Shown in pieces: positions 16,798 to 25,751 of a stretch of DNA of 64,000 nucleotides. Positions within the stretch are counted from its first letter, which is position 1; each line of letters opens with the position of its first letter. The stretch comes from an uncultured Mycoplasmatota bacterium. GTDB lineage: Bacteria; Bacillota_I; Bacilli_A; RF39; UBA660. The stretch covers positions 310,001-374,000 of the forward strand of contig CAMUZS010000001.1 of assembly GCA_947165285.1 (NCBI GenBank). Reading direction: 5' to 3'. The notes below the pieces were generated by a model that had not been told where the DNA came from, searched no databases, and saw nothing but the letters and a program-made list of their open reading frames with translations. The position numbers were made by a program, and so were the translations under genes.

Positions 16798-18576
16798 TCC
16801 ACCTGTTCCAAATGAATCAAGCTCTTCTTGAGTACATATTACAGATATTTGCATTCTCTTAGATCCACATACAAATAATCCTTCTCCTTGATTATAATAT
16901 TTAATATTATTTTGTTCAGCTTCATTTAAATCAATTAATTTAGCTAAATCATCAACAGCTTGTTTTTTTAGTTGCATTACTAGATAATATGATGCATTAT
17001 CAAATATTGCCTTACCATGCATTATTAAATTAGGTGCAGCAAAGTCTGTTGGTTGTTGTGTAATAATTATTGTACCTGAATTATATTTTCTTGAACGTCT
17101 TTGGATTTGTGCTAAGAATTCTGCTCCAAGTTCGTTGTGTGTAGAAAGTAAAACATGAGCTTCATCTACACATAAAACAGAAGTAATATTAGGATCTAAA
17201 CACATACCCCAAGCATATTTTAATATGTTGAAAAATATTGCATTTCTAATATTTTCATCACTGTTCATTAATTCTCTTATATTAAATACTACAAAACTAC
17301 TATTAATATTAAGTGTTGTATGGCCATTAAAATAATATCTTAGTTCTTTAGTAAATGGTCTTATTTTAAGTTCTAATCTTTCCATGATATCTCTTTCTTG
17401 AGTTTTTTCATTCATAGAAAGTAATCTTCCCTTAATAGTAGCATATACATCATCAAAAGTTGGATAATCTTTAGAAGTGAATTTTGAAAAATCTGTATTA
17501 AAATCTATTTTAAATCTTTTATAAGTATCTTGTAATACATCTGAAAATGTTGTTAAAACATCTTCTTCAATAGCTGGATTATAATATTTCATAAATGCTT
17601 TTAAACTTTGTAAAGTTCTTGTTAAAACAGTATATCCAAGTCCTTGAGATAATTCTGCTTCATCTGCATCTAAGACTACTTCAAGTGGATTAATAAGTCC
17701 AAATTCTCCACCTTTTCCTAAATCTAAGAAGCTTCCTCCTAGATTTTTACACATATCTTCAAGTTCACCTTCTGGATCTATTGCTATTACATTATAACCA
17801 TTTCTAATATGATTTCTTATCATTAATTTAGCTGCAGTAGATTTACCAGATCCAGATGTACCTAAGATAACTAAATTAGCATTATTTCTATTATGTTCTT
17901 TTTTAATTCTATATAAGAATTGATTAAATAGTATTACTCCTCCAGAAAAATCAACACCAAGTAATACAGAGTTTTCTGGATCTTTTATACTATCAAATAC
18001 AAAAGGATACATAGCTGCAACTGTAGGTGATGGAATAGGAGTTCCTATTCTATCTTCTATATCTTGTTTAGGGAATATAGGAAGAATTGACTTTAGAACT
18101 TTTTCTTGTTCAAACATCAATGGTACTCCCCTCATACCAAGAGCATCTAAAAAGCTTTTAACTTGCATTTTTTTAATATCTAATTCTTCTTTTGTATTTG
18201 CAGTTACCATTAAATGCATTTGAAAATCAAATATTCTTGATTGAGTAGCTGCAAGCATTTGTGTAAATTGTTCTAATGATTCATAATCTTGTCTAATTCT
18301 CGCTTGGAATGTTTGATCATTTTCGTTTTGATATCTTAATTTTAAATCTGCTATTTCTCTATTAAGCATTTTTTGCATAGTGGAAAATTCAATAGGAATA
18401 TGTTTAATTACTATTTTTACTCCACCAATACTTGTTATATTAGATAAATATCCAATTGAAACATTTTTAGGATAACTTACTATTGATAAAATAGTTGCAT
18501 ATTTATCTGATATTTTAAATTCAGTAGTTTTAAATTCTAATCCCTTAGGAGCTATTTCACTTTTTATATTCATCAT
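16789..18576 (-). CDS. virB4: VirB4-family secretion ATPase
   Basis: 595 residues. Walker A is GTSGSGKST at about 239-247, Walker B VLCVDEAH at about 465-472, followed by RRSRKYNSG and TQQPTDF. These are features of VirB4/TraE ATPases that power type IV secretion and DNA transfer at the inner membrane. The first 230 residues (from IAPKGLEFKTTEF and ILSIVSYP) match the usual N-terminal domain of Gram-positive VirB4 proteins. Its ATG overlaps the stop of the preceding gene in an ATGA, so translation is coupled. It is last in a five-gene operon. Confidence 0.92.
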   Translation of the reverse strand: MMNIKSEIAPKGLEFKTTEFKISDKYATILSIVSYPKNVSIGYLSNITSIGGVKIVIKHIPIEFSTMQKMLNREIADLKLRYQNENDQTFQARIRQDYESLEQFTQMLAATQSRIFDFQMHLMVTANTKEELDIKKMQVKSFLDALGMRGVPLMFEQEKVLKSILPIFPKQDIEDRIGTPIPSPTVAAMYPFVFDSIKDPENSVLLGVDFSGGVILFNQFLYRIKKEHNRNNANLVILGTSGSGKSTAAKLMIRNHIRNGYNVIAIDPEGELEDMCKNLGGSFLDLGKGGEFGLINPLEVVLDADEAELSQGLGYTVLTRTLQSLKAFMKYYNPAIEEDVLTTFSDVLQDTYKRFKIDFNTDFSKFTSKDYPTFDDVYATIKGRLLSMNEKTQERDIMERLELKIRPFTKELRYYFNGHTTLNINSSFVVFNIRELMNSDENIRNAIFFNILKYAWGMCLDPNITSVLCVDEAHVLLSTHNELGAEFLAQIQRRSRKYNSGTIIITQQPTDFAAPNLIMHGKAIFDNASYYLVMQLKKQAVDDLAKLIDLNEAEQNNIKYYNQGEGLFVCGSKRMQISVICTQEELDSFGTGGGL

Positions 18577-19148
18577 GCCATCACCGTCCCAAAATTAGTA
18601 GTCATACCACCATTTAAGAAATTATCTAAAATCATACGTATATCTGAATTAGATATTTGAGTAGAGTTAATTCCAGCAGTTGCTAATGTTCCTATCATAT
18701 TATGAATTCTTTTTTGAATAATTTCTCCTTTTTTCTCTTTAAATAATATAAAGTATTCTGTATCAATAACATTAAAATCTGCACCCATGAATTGATTTGC
18801 TTTATTAATATCTTGCATTATTATTTTTCTAGTTATATTACTAGTATTTCTTTGGTAAAGTAATTGAAGTTGAGCTAAATACATGTTTATATCTACTGGA
18901 CGATCAGCAATAATTACCCAAAATTCAAAATCTAAAACGTTATAAAAATTTCTTAAATTATAGATTACATTATTTTGAGCATCTGGATCCAAAATAAATA
19001 TATTTCTAGGACTTACCTTAATACCTGTTACAAATTCACCAGTATTAAGTTCAATCATACCATTTGCTATATTTTTTATTGGTACCCAATCTTCAGTATA
19101 TTTACTACCACTTGTTTTTTCTATCTTCGTAATCCCTGCCGTAGACAT
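18573..19148 (-). CDS. VirB4/TraC N-terminal-domain-like protein
   Basis: 191 residues. The segment KYTEDWVPIKNIANGMIELNTGEF and the later LDFEFWVIIADRPVDINMYL follow the pattern of the TraC N-terminal domain found in front of VirB4 ATPases in Gram-positive and Patescibacteria systems. No ATPase motif. It overlaps prgI by 44 bases and virB4 by 4. It is probably a partner or separated N-terminal piece of the ATPase; both halves look complete, so it is not a simple frameshift. Confidence 0.7.
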   Translation of the reverse strand: MSTAGITKIEKTSGSKYTEDWVPIKNIANGMIELNTGEFVTGIKVSPRNIFILDPDAQNNVIYNLRNFYNVLDFEFWVIIADRPVDINMYLAQLQLLYQRNTSNITRKIIMQDINKANQFMGADFNVIDTEYFILFKEKKGEIIQKRIHNMIGTLATAGINSTQISNSDIRMILDNFLNGGMTTNFGTVMA

Positions 19149-19443
19149 CTTTTACACACCAACCTTTCCAGTAATATCTTCTATTACTATTTATAAAGTT
19201 AATAAAACTTTTAATAAACCCCATAACATTATGATAATTTGGAATTGGAAGAACTAAAGCTCCGGTTACTAATGCTGGCATAACTAACATTACCATTCCA
19301 AATACATTATTAGTCTTTACTAATAAAAGTAAAAGTAAAGACGTAGCTATACCTATTGAAAATAGTGTTAAATCAAACCAAGTAAACATACTAAATATTA
19401 ACTGTGATTTTTTACTATTTGCTGGTATCAAATAATTATTCAC
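19105..19443 (-). CDS. PrgI family (VirB3-like) membrane protein
   Basis: 112 residues. The GTG at 19443 is preferred because AAAGGAG lies 9 bases upstream; a TTG three codons earlier is possible. It opens NNYLIPANSKKSQLIF, then two close transmembrane segments (about 20-40 and 45-65), then a conserved tail RRYYWKGWCV. This is the layout of PrgI proteins, which sit with VirB4 in Gram-positive conjugation systems. Its 3' end overlaps the next gene by 44 bases. Confidence 0.8.
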   Translation of the reverse strand: MNNYLIPANSKKSQLIFSMFTWFDLTLFSIGIATSLLLLLLVKTNNVFGMVMLVMPALVTGALVLPIPNYHNVMGFIKSFINFINSNRRYYWKGWCVKDVYGRDYEDRKNKW

Positions 19444-19461
19444 ACTCTCCAACTCCTTTCA

Positions 19462-21804
19462 TTACTTTCCATCACTTGGTGGTGGAGGTGGTGGTCCTTG
19501 TACTTTAATTCCCTTACCAATATCTCCAGAATGTTTTCCAAGTGCTGCAACCATATGTTGACCTTCATCTGTACTAAGCCAAGCAGTTGTTCTAGCTTCT
19601 TTTTCATATTCTGCATTTTTAGTATAGTATTGTTTATATGTTGGATGTTCTTTTGAAAACTCTCCTCTTACAGTTTCAATGGTATCAGTAAAATGCTTGA
19701 AATCTTTATCATTTTTAATTGATCTTTTAATAAAGTTACCATCACCATCTTTTAATGTACCATTGATATATTGATATTCAGTTTGTAAGTCTTTAAGATA
19801 TTTATCTTCATTAGCAAGTGATTCTTTTAATTGATCAAGTTGAATATCATTTTCTCTACGAATAGCATATTCATTATTTAATTCTTTATAATGTTCTAAA
19901 TTTCTAGAAGCTTCATTTAAATTATTAATTCTTCTTTCAAGTTCTGGATTACTATATTTTGATTTTGTTGAATCAAAATTTCTTAATCTTTCTTCAGCTA
20001 ATTGAATTTGTGATTGTTTACCAAAACTTTTTGCTTGTTCTAAATCATTAACAAGTGCATTTCTTTGAGTATCTCTATTATTATTAAATTCCTTAAGTTC
20101 TTTATCATATTGATCCTTCGCATTTTTTAAACTAACCTCAAGATTTGGATTTGCACTAATAATTTCTTGAATTTTTGAATTATTTTCACTAATAATACTT
20201 TCATATTTTTGCCATTCATCATTAAGTTTTTTAGCAATATTTGCTCTTTCTTGTTCATGTTTAGCTTTATTTGTATTATAAACCTTATTATATGCTTCTT
20301 TAAAGTTATCTCTTCCTTCTCTTTCGATTAAGTAATTCTTAGCATCTTCTCTAAATTGATTTTTAGTTTTCTTAGCTATATCATCAGATTTTTTCTCAGT
20401 AAGAACTTGTCCACCAAATAATCCTGCTTTTCCTTTGCCTCCATAAGCATCTTTATAAATACCTTGTCTTTGAGCATTAAATTGATTTCCACCCTTTTGA
20501 AAGCCTTTTGCAATTCCATATTTTAAACCTGAAGATAATTTTTGTTTATTAGCAACAGCTGAGTATCCTGCACCTAAACCACCAGTTACTGCACCTTCAA
20601 CACGATCTAGACCTTTCTTAACAGCTCCTCCAACACCAGCCATTTCTCCAAGTTTATCTCTAATACCAAGTTTAAATGATCCTGAAGATAATCCTGTTAA
20701 TTCTGATATTAACTTAGGTGCTTGTTTAATAAATATTAATATACCAATAATAATAAATACTTTTGCTAATTGTCTTACTGTTTGAGTATCACGAACAAAT
20801 GATCCAATCCATGCTTCATCTAAATTTGGAAGCATATTAATCATAAATATTCCAAAGAATATTACTGCAACTCTAATAAATACATCAGCATATGTTGATA
20901 ATGTTGATTTTAACCAATTATCAAATACTTTCTTTTGACCTGGAATAATTATTGTTAATATAGGAAGTGGTGCTATTAATTGATAATAAGCAAGTTTTAC
21001 TGTTCTTACACCTAAATCTATGCAAAAACTCAAGAAAACATATACCATGAAAATTCCAGTAATTAATTGGAAGAATCCATTATAAGAAAATGTTCCTTTA
21101 TTATCACCTTGGTGAATTTGATCACCAAATGCAGCATAAACTCCAAAGCCTTCAGTACCATTATCAACATCTTTTTGTGCTTTTGATAGAGAATATGCTT
21201 CATCAGAAAGGCAACTCTTACCAAATTTCCAACAATTTGTTGTTTCTATTGATGCTAAATTATTACCATCTTTTGGTGTAATAAAACTCATAAATGCATA
21301 ATTTGCTAATTTATTTCCAGCAGTTCCACCATCATATTCTAATTTACCTAAATCCTTATTATTAGATGTAGGGCTTTTAAATTCTTCTTCACCTAAAATT
21401 AATTTTGGAATTACATTATCAGCTAAAATAACTCCTTGAAGTCCATATGCAAAATTAAATATAGTTGGAACAAAAGCTAATAATAATATTGTTTTAAGTA
21501 TATTAGGAATAACTTTTTTCATTGAATAATTACCACCAGATTTACTATCATCTGGATTAATTATTAATTGAATAAGAGCATATGCTACTAAAAATAATGC
21601 AACAACACCAACAAGTACATAAATATTATCAGCTACTTTTTGAATTTGTTCATTAGTAATAATTCTTGCACCAGCAATTGCTAAAAATATTTGATATAAA
21701 AAGCTAATAAAATCATATATCAAACCATTAAGCATCAAAAATAATGTTTCTACTAAAGTTAATGCTGCATTAGCAATATCATCAAATGCTATTGACATTA
21801 TCAT
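19462..21804 (-). CDS. VirB6/TrbL-like polytopic membrane protein with long cytoplasmic tail
   Basis: 780 residues. The N-terminal half has several transmembrane helices (about 10-45, 60-85, 105-130, 245-290, 310-335, 345-365) and an outer loop with two cysteines (CWKFGKSC). A conserved motif, YYQLIAPLPILTI, is typical of VirB6/TrbL channel proteins. From about 375 it is soluble, starting with a Gly-rich stretch. It then runs as 300 residues of charged helices, probably coiled coil, and ends in a proline-rich tail GPPPPPPSDGK. The tail may contact the ATPase or cytoplasmic partners. Start ATG with AAAGGAG. Confidence 0.8.
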   Translation of the reverse strand: MIMSIAFDDIANAALTLVETLFLMLNGLIYDFISFLYQIFLAIAGARIITNEQIQKVADNIYVLVGVVALFLVAYALIQLIINPDDSKSGGNYSMKKVIPNILKTILLLAFVPTIFNFAYGLQGVILADNVIPKLILGEEEFKSPTSNNKDLGKLEYDGGTAGNKLANYAFMSFITPKDGNNLASIETTNCWKFGKSCLSDEAYSLSKAQKDVDNGTEGFGVYAAFGDQIHQGDNKGTFSYNGFFQLITGIFMVYVFLSFCIDLGVRTVKLAYYQLIAPLPILTIIIPGQKKVFDNWLKSTLSTYADVFIRVAVIFFGIFMINMLPNLDEAWIGSFVRDTQTVRQLAKVFIIIGILIFIKQAPKLISELTGLSSGSFKLGIRDKLGEMAGVGGAVKKGLDRVEGAVTGGLGAGYSAVANKQKLSSGLKYGIAKGFQKGGNQFNAQRQGIYKDAYGGKGKAGLFGGQVLTEKKSDDIAKKTKNQFREDAKNYLIEREGRDNFKEAYNKVYNTNKAKHEQERANIAKKLNDEWQKYESIISENNSKIQEIISANPNLEVSLKNAKDQYDKELKEFNNNRDTQRNALVNDLEQAKSFGKQSQIQLAEERLRNFDSTKSKYSNPELERRINNLNEASRNLEHYKELNNEYAIRRENDIQLDQLKESLANEDKYLKDLQTEYQYINGTLKDGDGNFIKRSIKNDKDFKHFTDTIETVRGEFSKEHPTYKQYYTKNAEYEKEARTTAWLSTDEGQHMVAALGKHSGDIGKGIKVQGPPPPPPSDGK

Positions 21805-21827
21805 AAGCTATACTCCTTTCTAAATAC

Positions 21828-22550
21828 TTAAGAAATACAAATTGTATATAAACCAATAAATCTTAAAATCATATTAATTAATATTGGTAAGAAAAATATC
21901 AAAGCTGCATATATAACTCTTTTTATAGTTTTTTTACCAATTTTTGGAATCTCACCATCCATTTTTTGTTCTGCTGTCATAAATAATAAATCTTTAATAG
22001 TAAATAATATTACTAAAATAGGACCAATAAATTTAATAACGTTAAATATTATTTGTAAATAATAAGCAACCGATTTATTATCAGATGGATCTCCTAAAGC
22101 TCCAATTTTACAATCACCATTTCCTGTATATTTTGGATCACTTCCATAATCTATTCCACTTTTTTTCGTACTATTATTTTCATTATTGTTATTTGAATTA
22201 TTATTAGTACTATTATTTGAAACCGCTAAAGTAACTGTACCACCCTCAACAAAAGAACCAGTTGTATCAATTATTCCGTATTTAATACTATAATTTCCTT
22301 CTTTTGAAGTTTGGGCTTCACACGTCCAAACTAAATGGTTATCAGTTTGTTTTGGATGAACACTGATATTACTATCACTACAACTGCACGAAGGTTGAGC
22401 ACCATTATATCCTGCTATTCTAGTCGGATTAAAATTTATACCCGTATCATGCCACTGTCCATCTGCAGGTATAGATAAAGCTCTAGTGGTAATATTTAAT
22501 AAAAAGAAGCATATTAATGATAAAAGTATTAAGTTAATTTTTTTACCCAT
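21828..22550 (-). CDS. VirB2-like pilin candidate with extracellular domain
   Basis: 240 residues. A signal peptide (MGKKINLILLSLICFFLLN) is followed by a beta-rich domain with paired cysteines (CSCSD, later C), about 27-110. An Asn/Ser linker (NNSTNNNSNNNN) follows, then a C-terminal part with two or three transmembrane helices (about 165-190 and 210-235). The last part resembles VirB2/TrbC-type pilins: it has a cytoplasmic loop GEIPKIGKKTIKR between helices. First gene of the operon, with its own promoter. The pilin role is inferred from topology and position. Confidence 0.65.
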   Translation of the reverse strand: MGKKINLILLSLICFFLLNITTRALSIPADGQWHDTGINFNPTRIAGYNGAQPSCSCSDSNISVHPKQTDNHLVWTCEAQTSKEGNYSIKYGIIDTTGSFVEGGTVTLAVSNNSTNNNSNNNNENNSTKKSGIDYGSDPKYTGNGDCKIGALGDPSDNKSVAYYLQIIFNVIKFIGPILVILFTIKDLLFMTAEQKMDGEIPKIGKKTIKRVIYAALIFFLPILINMILRFIGLYTICIS

Positions 22551-22575
22551 ACCAAGTTCACCTCATATTATATTA

Positions 22576-22584
22576 ATTATATCA
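22576..22584 (-). promoter_or_regulatory. Promoter (extended -10) of the type IV secretion-like operon
   Basis: TGA-TATAAT on the minus strand, about 26 bases before the first start codon and just after the rpmF terminator. No convincing -35, as expected for an extended -10. Confidence 0.55.
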
Positions 22585-22597
22585 AAAATAAATAAAA

Positions 22598-22624
22598 AAA
22601 GAAACTATTTTATTTAGTTTCTTT
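22598..22624 (-). terminator. Terminator of rpmF
   Basis: AAAGAAACTA / TAGTTTCTTT stem, 7-base loop, T run. It overlaps the rpmF stop and separates yceD-rpmF from the secretion operon. Confidence 0.85.
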
Positions 22625-22903
22625 ACTTTTTGTTTCTTTCTTTGCTGAAGTTTTTTTTGTTGTAGTCTTCTTTTCTTCTTTTACTGCTTCAGTTTTAACT
22701 TCTTTTACAGTTTTACTTTTTGTTTCTTCTTCTCTGTTTAAAACATTTTTTCCTTTATAAAAACCACATTTAGTGCATGCTCTATGAGGTTGAATTACTT
22801 CACCACAATTTGAACATACTACTGTAGTTCTAGCATCCTTTTTTAAATGAGTACGACGCATTCTTTTTTTAGTTTTACTTGTTCTTCTAAATGGAACTGC
22901 CAT
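22610..22903 (-). CDS. rpmF: 50S ribosomal protein L32 (bL32) with Lys/Glu-rich tail
   Basis: 97 residues from the ATG at 22903 (GAAGGAGTGA upstream). Residues 1-55 are standard bL32: AVPFRRTSKTKKRMRRTH, and the zinc site CSNCG...CTKCG. A tail of about 40 residues rich in Lys, Glu and Thr (KEVKTEAVKEEKKTTTKK) follows; usual bL32 stops near 60. The tail is low complexity and may be disordered on the ribosome surface. The order yceD-rpmF is the classical one. Confidence 0.93.
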   Translation of the reverse strand: MAVPFRRTSKTKKRMRRTHLKKDARTTVVCSNCGEVIQPHRACTKCGFYKGKNVLNREEETKSKTVKEVKTEAVKEEKKTTTKKTSAKKETKSKETK

Positions 22904-22907
22904 AATA

Positions 22908-23390
22908 TCACTCCTTCCCATTGTCTAACAAATCTCTAAATGGATTTGTTTTAAAATCATCTTTTTTATCAAATTCACTTATAAATTTCCAACCATCGCC
23001 TTGTGAAACATCAACTTTATCACTTTTTGAAAACCTAAGTGGAACTTCCAATACAATATTTTGCCATAAAACTTGCTTTAGGTCAAGACTATTTTGACTA
23101 TTTGACCTTAAATTTTCATCTAAATTGTTATCTTCATATAATATTTCATTAATTTCTGTAGAAAAATCGTATGGTATTATCTCATTTGTATTTGCATCAT
23201 TTAATAATAATTGTCCTTTTATACTACCTTCAAATATTACTTCTTTAGTCCTACTATAGTATATTTTTCCTTTAACATAAGTGTTTTTTATACCTTTAAT
23301 AACGGTATTTTCATAATAATTACTATCAAATTCAACATTTTGATCAACAATTATTCCTTTTTCATTAATTGTATTTAAATTAAATTCCAT
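22908..23390 (-). CDS. yceD: YceD / DUF177 family protein
   Basis: 160 residues. It has the DUF177 core with VLEVPLRFSKSD and a C-terminal NPFRDLLD like the conserved D-x-R-x-x-L-x-x-L ending. The family always precedes rpmF and is linked to 23S rRNA or large-subunit maturation, without a settled mechanism. The usual CxRCL cysteines are missing. It ends 4 bases before the L32 start, so the two are co-translated. ATG with TGGTGA. Confidence 0.85.
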   Translation of the reverse strand: MEFNLNTINEKGIIVDQNVEFDSNYYENTVIKGIKNTYVKGKIYYSRTKEVIFEGSIKGQLLLNDANTNEIIPYDFSTEINEILYEDNNLDENLRSNSQNSLDLKQVLWQNIVLEVPLRFSKSDKVDVSQGDGWKFISEFDKKDDFKTNPFRDLLDNGKE

Positions 23391-23410
23391 AACAATTCAC
23401 CAAAATTATT

Positions 23411-23440
23411 TTACCATTTTACTTCAAAATTTGCTATAAT
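23411..23440 (+). promoter_or_regulatory. Promoter of tmcAL
   Basis: TTACCA (23411-23416), an 18-base spacer and TATAAT (23435-23440) with an upstream TG. The transcript would start near 23447, ahead of AAGGGAG. Confidence 0.65.
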
Positions 23441-23464
23441 ATTTGCTAGTTAAGGGAGAAAATT

Positions 23465-24547
23465 ATGGATGTAATTGGAATAATCGTTGAATATAATCCT
23501 TTTCATAATGGACATATATATCAAATAAATAAAATAAAAGAAATATATCCAAATTCTATAATTATTATTGTTTTAAGTGGTTATTTTACTGAACGTGGTG
23601 ATATTTCTATTATTTCTAAAGAAAATAAAATTAAATTAGCTCTTGAATATGGAGTTGATTTAGTTGTTGAATTACCTACATTATATGCTATACAATCAGC
23701 TGATATTTTTGCATATAATGCTATTAAAATATTAAATGAATTAAAGATTAATAAATTAATTTTTGGAAGCGAATCAAATGATATTAATAAATTAAAAGAA
23801 ATTGCTATATTGCAAGAACAAGATGATTTTAATAATAAATTAAAAGAAGAATTAGATAATGGTATATCTTATCCAAATGCATTAAAAAATGTTTTAGATG
23901 TCGATTTTTCTTATCTTCCAAATGATTTGCTTGCAATATCTTATATTAAAGCAATTAATAAAATCAATACTAATATTGAACCTATCAGTATTTTAAGAAC
24001 ATCTTCTTATCATGATACATCAAGTAATGATGAAATAATTAGTGCTGAAAATATTAGAAATAAATATAAAAATAATGAAAATATAATAAAATATACTCCA
24101 TCATATAACTTATTAAATAATATTGATTATGATTTATACTTTAAAATATTAAAAAACAAAATAATTACAGATAATAATTTAAATAATTATATTGATGTAA
24201 ATGAAGGAATTGAATCAAGATTAAAAAAATATATACTAGATGCTAATAATATAAAAGAATATATAGAATTAATTAAAACTAAAAGATATTCTTATAATAA
24301 AATAAGTAGAATGTTACTTCACATTTTTTTAGGACTAAAAAAAGAAGATAATATTGAGACTTTAAGTATTAGAATTTTAGGTTTTAATAAACATGGACAA
24401 GATTATTTAAATAAATTAAATATTGAAATAAAAGAGAATAAATTTATTAAAAATATCGAACTTAAAATATCATCTTTATATGACTTATTAACAAATTCTA
24501 ATACATACGAATTCGAAATAAAAAATATCCCAATAAAAAAAGATTAG
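23465..24547 (+). CDS. tmcAL: tRNA(Met) cytidine acetate ligase (YlbM family)
   Basis: Uses acetate and ATP to acetylate C34 of elongator tRNA-Met. The N-terminal nucleotidyltransferase fold has GIIVEYNPFHNGH (HxGH-like) at residues 4-16 and VLSGYFTERGD near 37-47. The ELPTLYAIQSAD stretch is also typical. 360 residues, a little short of the usual 390-400 but with a complete start and an end at a terminator. ATG with AAGGGAG. Divergent from yceD and convergent with the Fic gene. Confidence 0.92.
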   Translation: MDVIGIIVEYNPFHNGHIYQINKIKEIYPNSIIIIVLSGYFTERGDISIISKENKIKLALEYGVDLVVELPTLYAIQSADIFAYNAIKILNELKINKLIFGSESNDINKLKEIAILQEQDDFNNKLKEELDNGISYPNALKNVLDVDFSYLPNDLLAISYIKAINKINTNIEPISILRTSSYHDTSSNDEIISAENIRNKYKNNENIIKYTPSYNLLNNIDYDLYFKILKNKIITDNNLNNYIDVNEGIESRLKKYILDANNIKEYIELIKTKRYSYNKISRMLLHIFLGLKKEDNIETLSIRILGFNKHGQDYLNKLNIEIKENKFIKNIELKISSLYDLLTNSNTYEFEIKNIPIKKD

Positions 24548-24569
24548 TTATTTAATAATTAATCTTTTT
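24537..24569. terminator. Bidirectional terminator tmcAL / fic
   Basis: AAAAAGATTA / TAATCTTTTT stem with a 13-base loop; overlaps both coding ends. Confidence 0.7.
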
Positions 24570-25690
24570 ATTTTATCTTCATTTAAATCCATAATCTTTT
24601 TATTTAATTCTATTTCCATATTAGGTATATCACTTGTTATATGACCTTTTGTATATCTAATAATATTTATAACATTTTTTTCTATTAATGGAAGTATTCT
24701 TGTTTCATATATTTCTTTAGCTTTTTTTCTGTCATTAAATTTTTCATAAAATCTTGAAAAATCTTTTACAGTAATTTTTCCATTCATTGAAAGCATATAT
24801 TCAATTGTTTGATAATCTTTAGTATGTAAATTTTCATTTAAATTATTTACAATAGAATTCATAATATATTCTTTTTCTAATTCTTTTTTTACATTTATTA
24901 ACATGTATTCTAAGAAAAAAGTTAAATTATGAAATTTTTCTGTATCTTGAATTACTTTTTCATATAATCTTTTTTGCCAAGATATTGCTCTATTAAAAAT
25001 AACATATGGATAAGTATTATTTTTAAATAAATACCATAATGCAACTGTTCTAGATGTTCTTCCATTTACATCAAAATAAGGATGGATATAAACAAAATAA
25101 AAATGCATTATTTGAGATATTATAAAATAATCTGTCTTATTATCTAAATTAGAATAATTATTTACAAAATCAAAAAAATATTTCATATACTCATCTAATT
25201 CTTCGAAAGGCATTCCTTGATCTATATTATTAGGATTATCATCTATTACATCAGATCTAAATATATATACAGGACCTTTTCGATAATATTTACCCATATT
25301 ATTTAAATCATTTTGTTCTAATAAATTTTTACTTAGTATAGAATATAGTTTTTTTAAATTATCTTCGTTAATTTCTTGTTTATTAAATATATATTGATAA
25401 CCATTATATAAATTAATAATTCTTTGTCTAACATTTTTATTTTTATAATTATGATTATTTTTGATAACATTAGTAATAATATCTAAATCATCATTAATAT
25501 ATTCTATTTCATTATTAGCTTTAATTTCTCTAGATATTAATACTTTTTTAGCAAATTTTTCACTATTTAAAAAATCTTCATCAACTAAAAAGTTTTCAAG
25601 TTCATCTTGAACTCTAATAACTCTATTTAAATCAAATTTAAATTTAATATTATCTTTTGTCTTCAAATCTAATTCTACAAAACTATTCAT
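24548..25690 (-). CDS. Fic domain protein (probable AMP transferase)
   Basis: 380 residues: an N-terminal helical region, a Fic domain and a C-terminal winged-helix-like segment (about 300-365). The catalytic loop is HPYFDVNGRTSR: His, Asp and the anion-binding N-G-R are kept, while Val replaces the usual first Gly. The flap GKYYRKGPVYI lies upstream. A stretch SREIKANNEIE near residue 53 stands where class II Fic proteins carry the S-x-x-x-E inhibitory helix. Such proteins transfer AMP to target hydroxyls; no target is suggested. No antitoxin partner nearby. Confidence 0.88.
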   Translation of the reverse strand: MNSFVELDLKTKDNIKFKFDLNRVIRVQDELENFLVDEDFLNSEKFAKKVLISREIKANNEIEYINDDLDIITNVIKNNHNYKNKNVRQRIINLYNGYQYIFNKQEINEDNLKKLYSILSKNLLEQNDLNNMGKYYRKGPVYIFRSDVIDDNPNNIDQGMPFEELDEYMKYFFDFVNNYSNLDNKTDYFIISQIMHFYFVYIHPYFDVNGRTSRTVALWYLFKNNTYPYVIFNRAISWQKRLYEKVIQDTEKFHNLTFFLEYMLINVKKELEKEYIMNSIVNNLNENLHTKDYQTIEYMLSMNGKITVKDFSRFYEKFNDRKKAKEIYETRILPLIEKNVINIIRYTKGHITSDIPNMEIELNKKIMDLNEDKIKRLIIK

Positions 25691-25730
25691 ATTTATTCCT
25701 CATTAAAAATGTATTTTAACAAAGAAAAAA

Positions 25731-25751
25731 GATAATGTAAATAACATTATC
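25731..25751 (-). terminator. Terminator of mutM
   Basis: GATAATGT / ACATTATC stem with 5-base loop, then TTTTTT on the minus strand, overlapping the mutM stop. Confidence 0.8.

Noticed and set aside
16789-22550. Secretion-like operon as an integrative conjugative element
   Set aside because: No integrase, relaxase, coupling protein, or attachment repeats at its borders; it sits between housekeeping genes with its own promoter and terminator.
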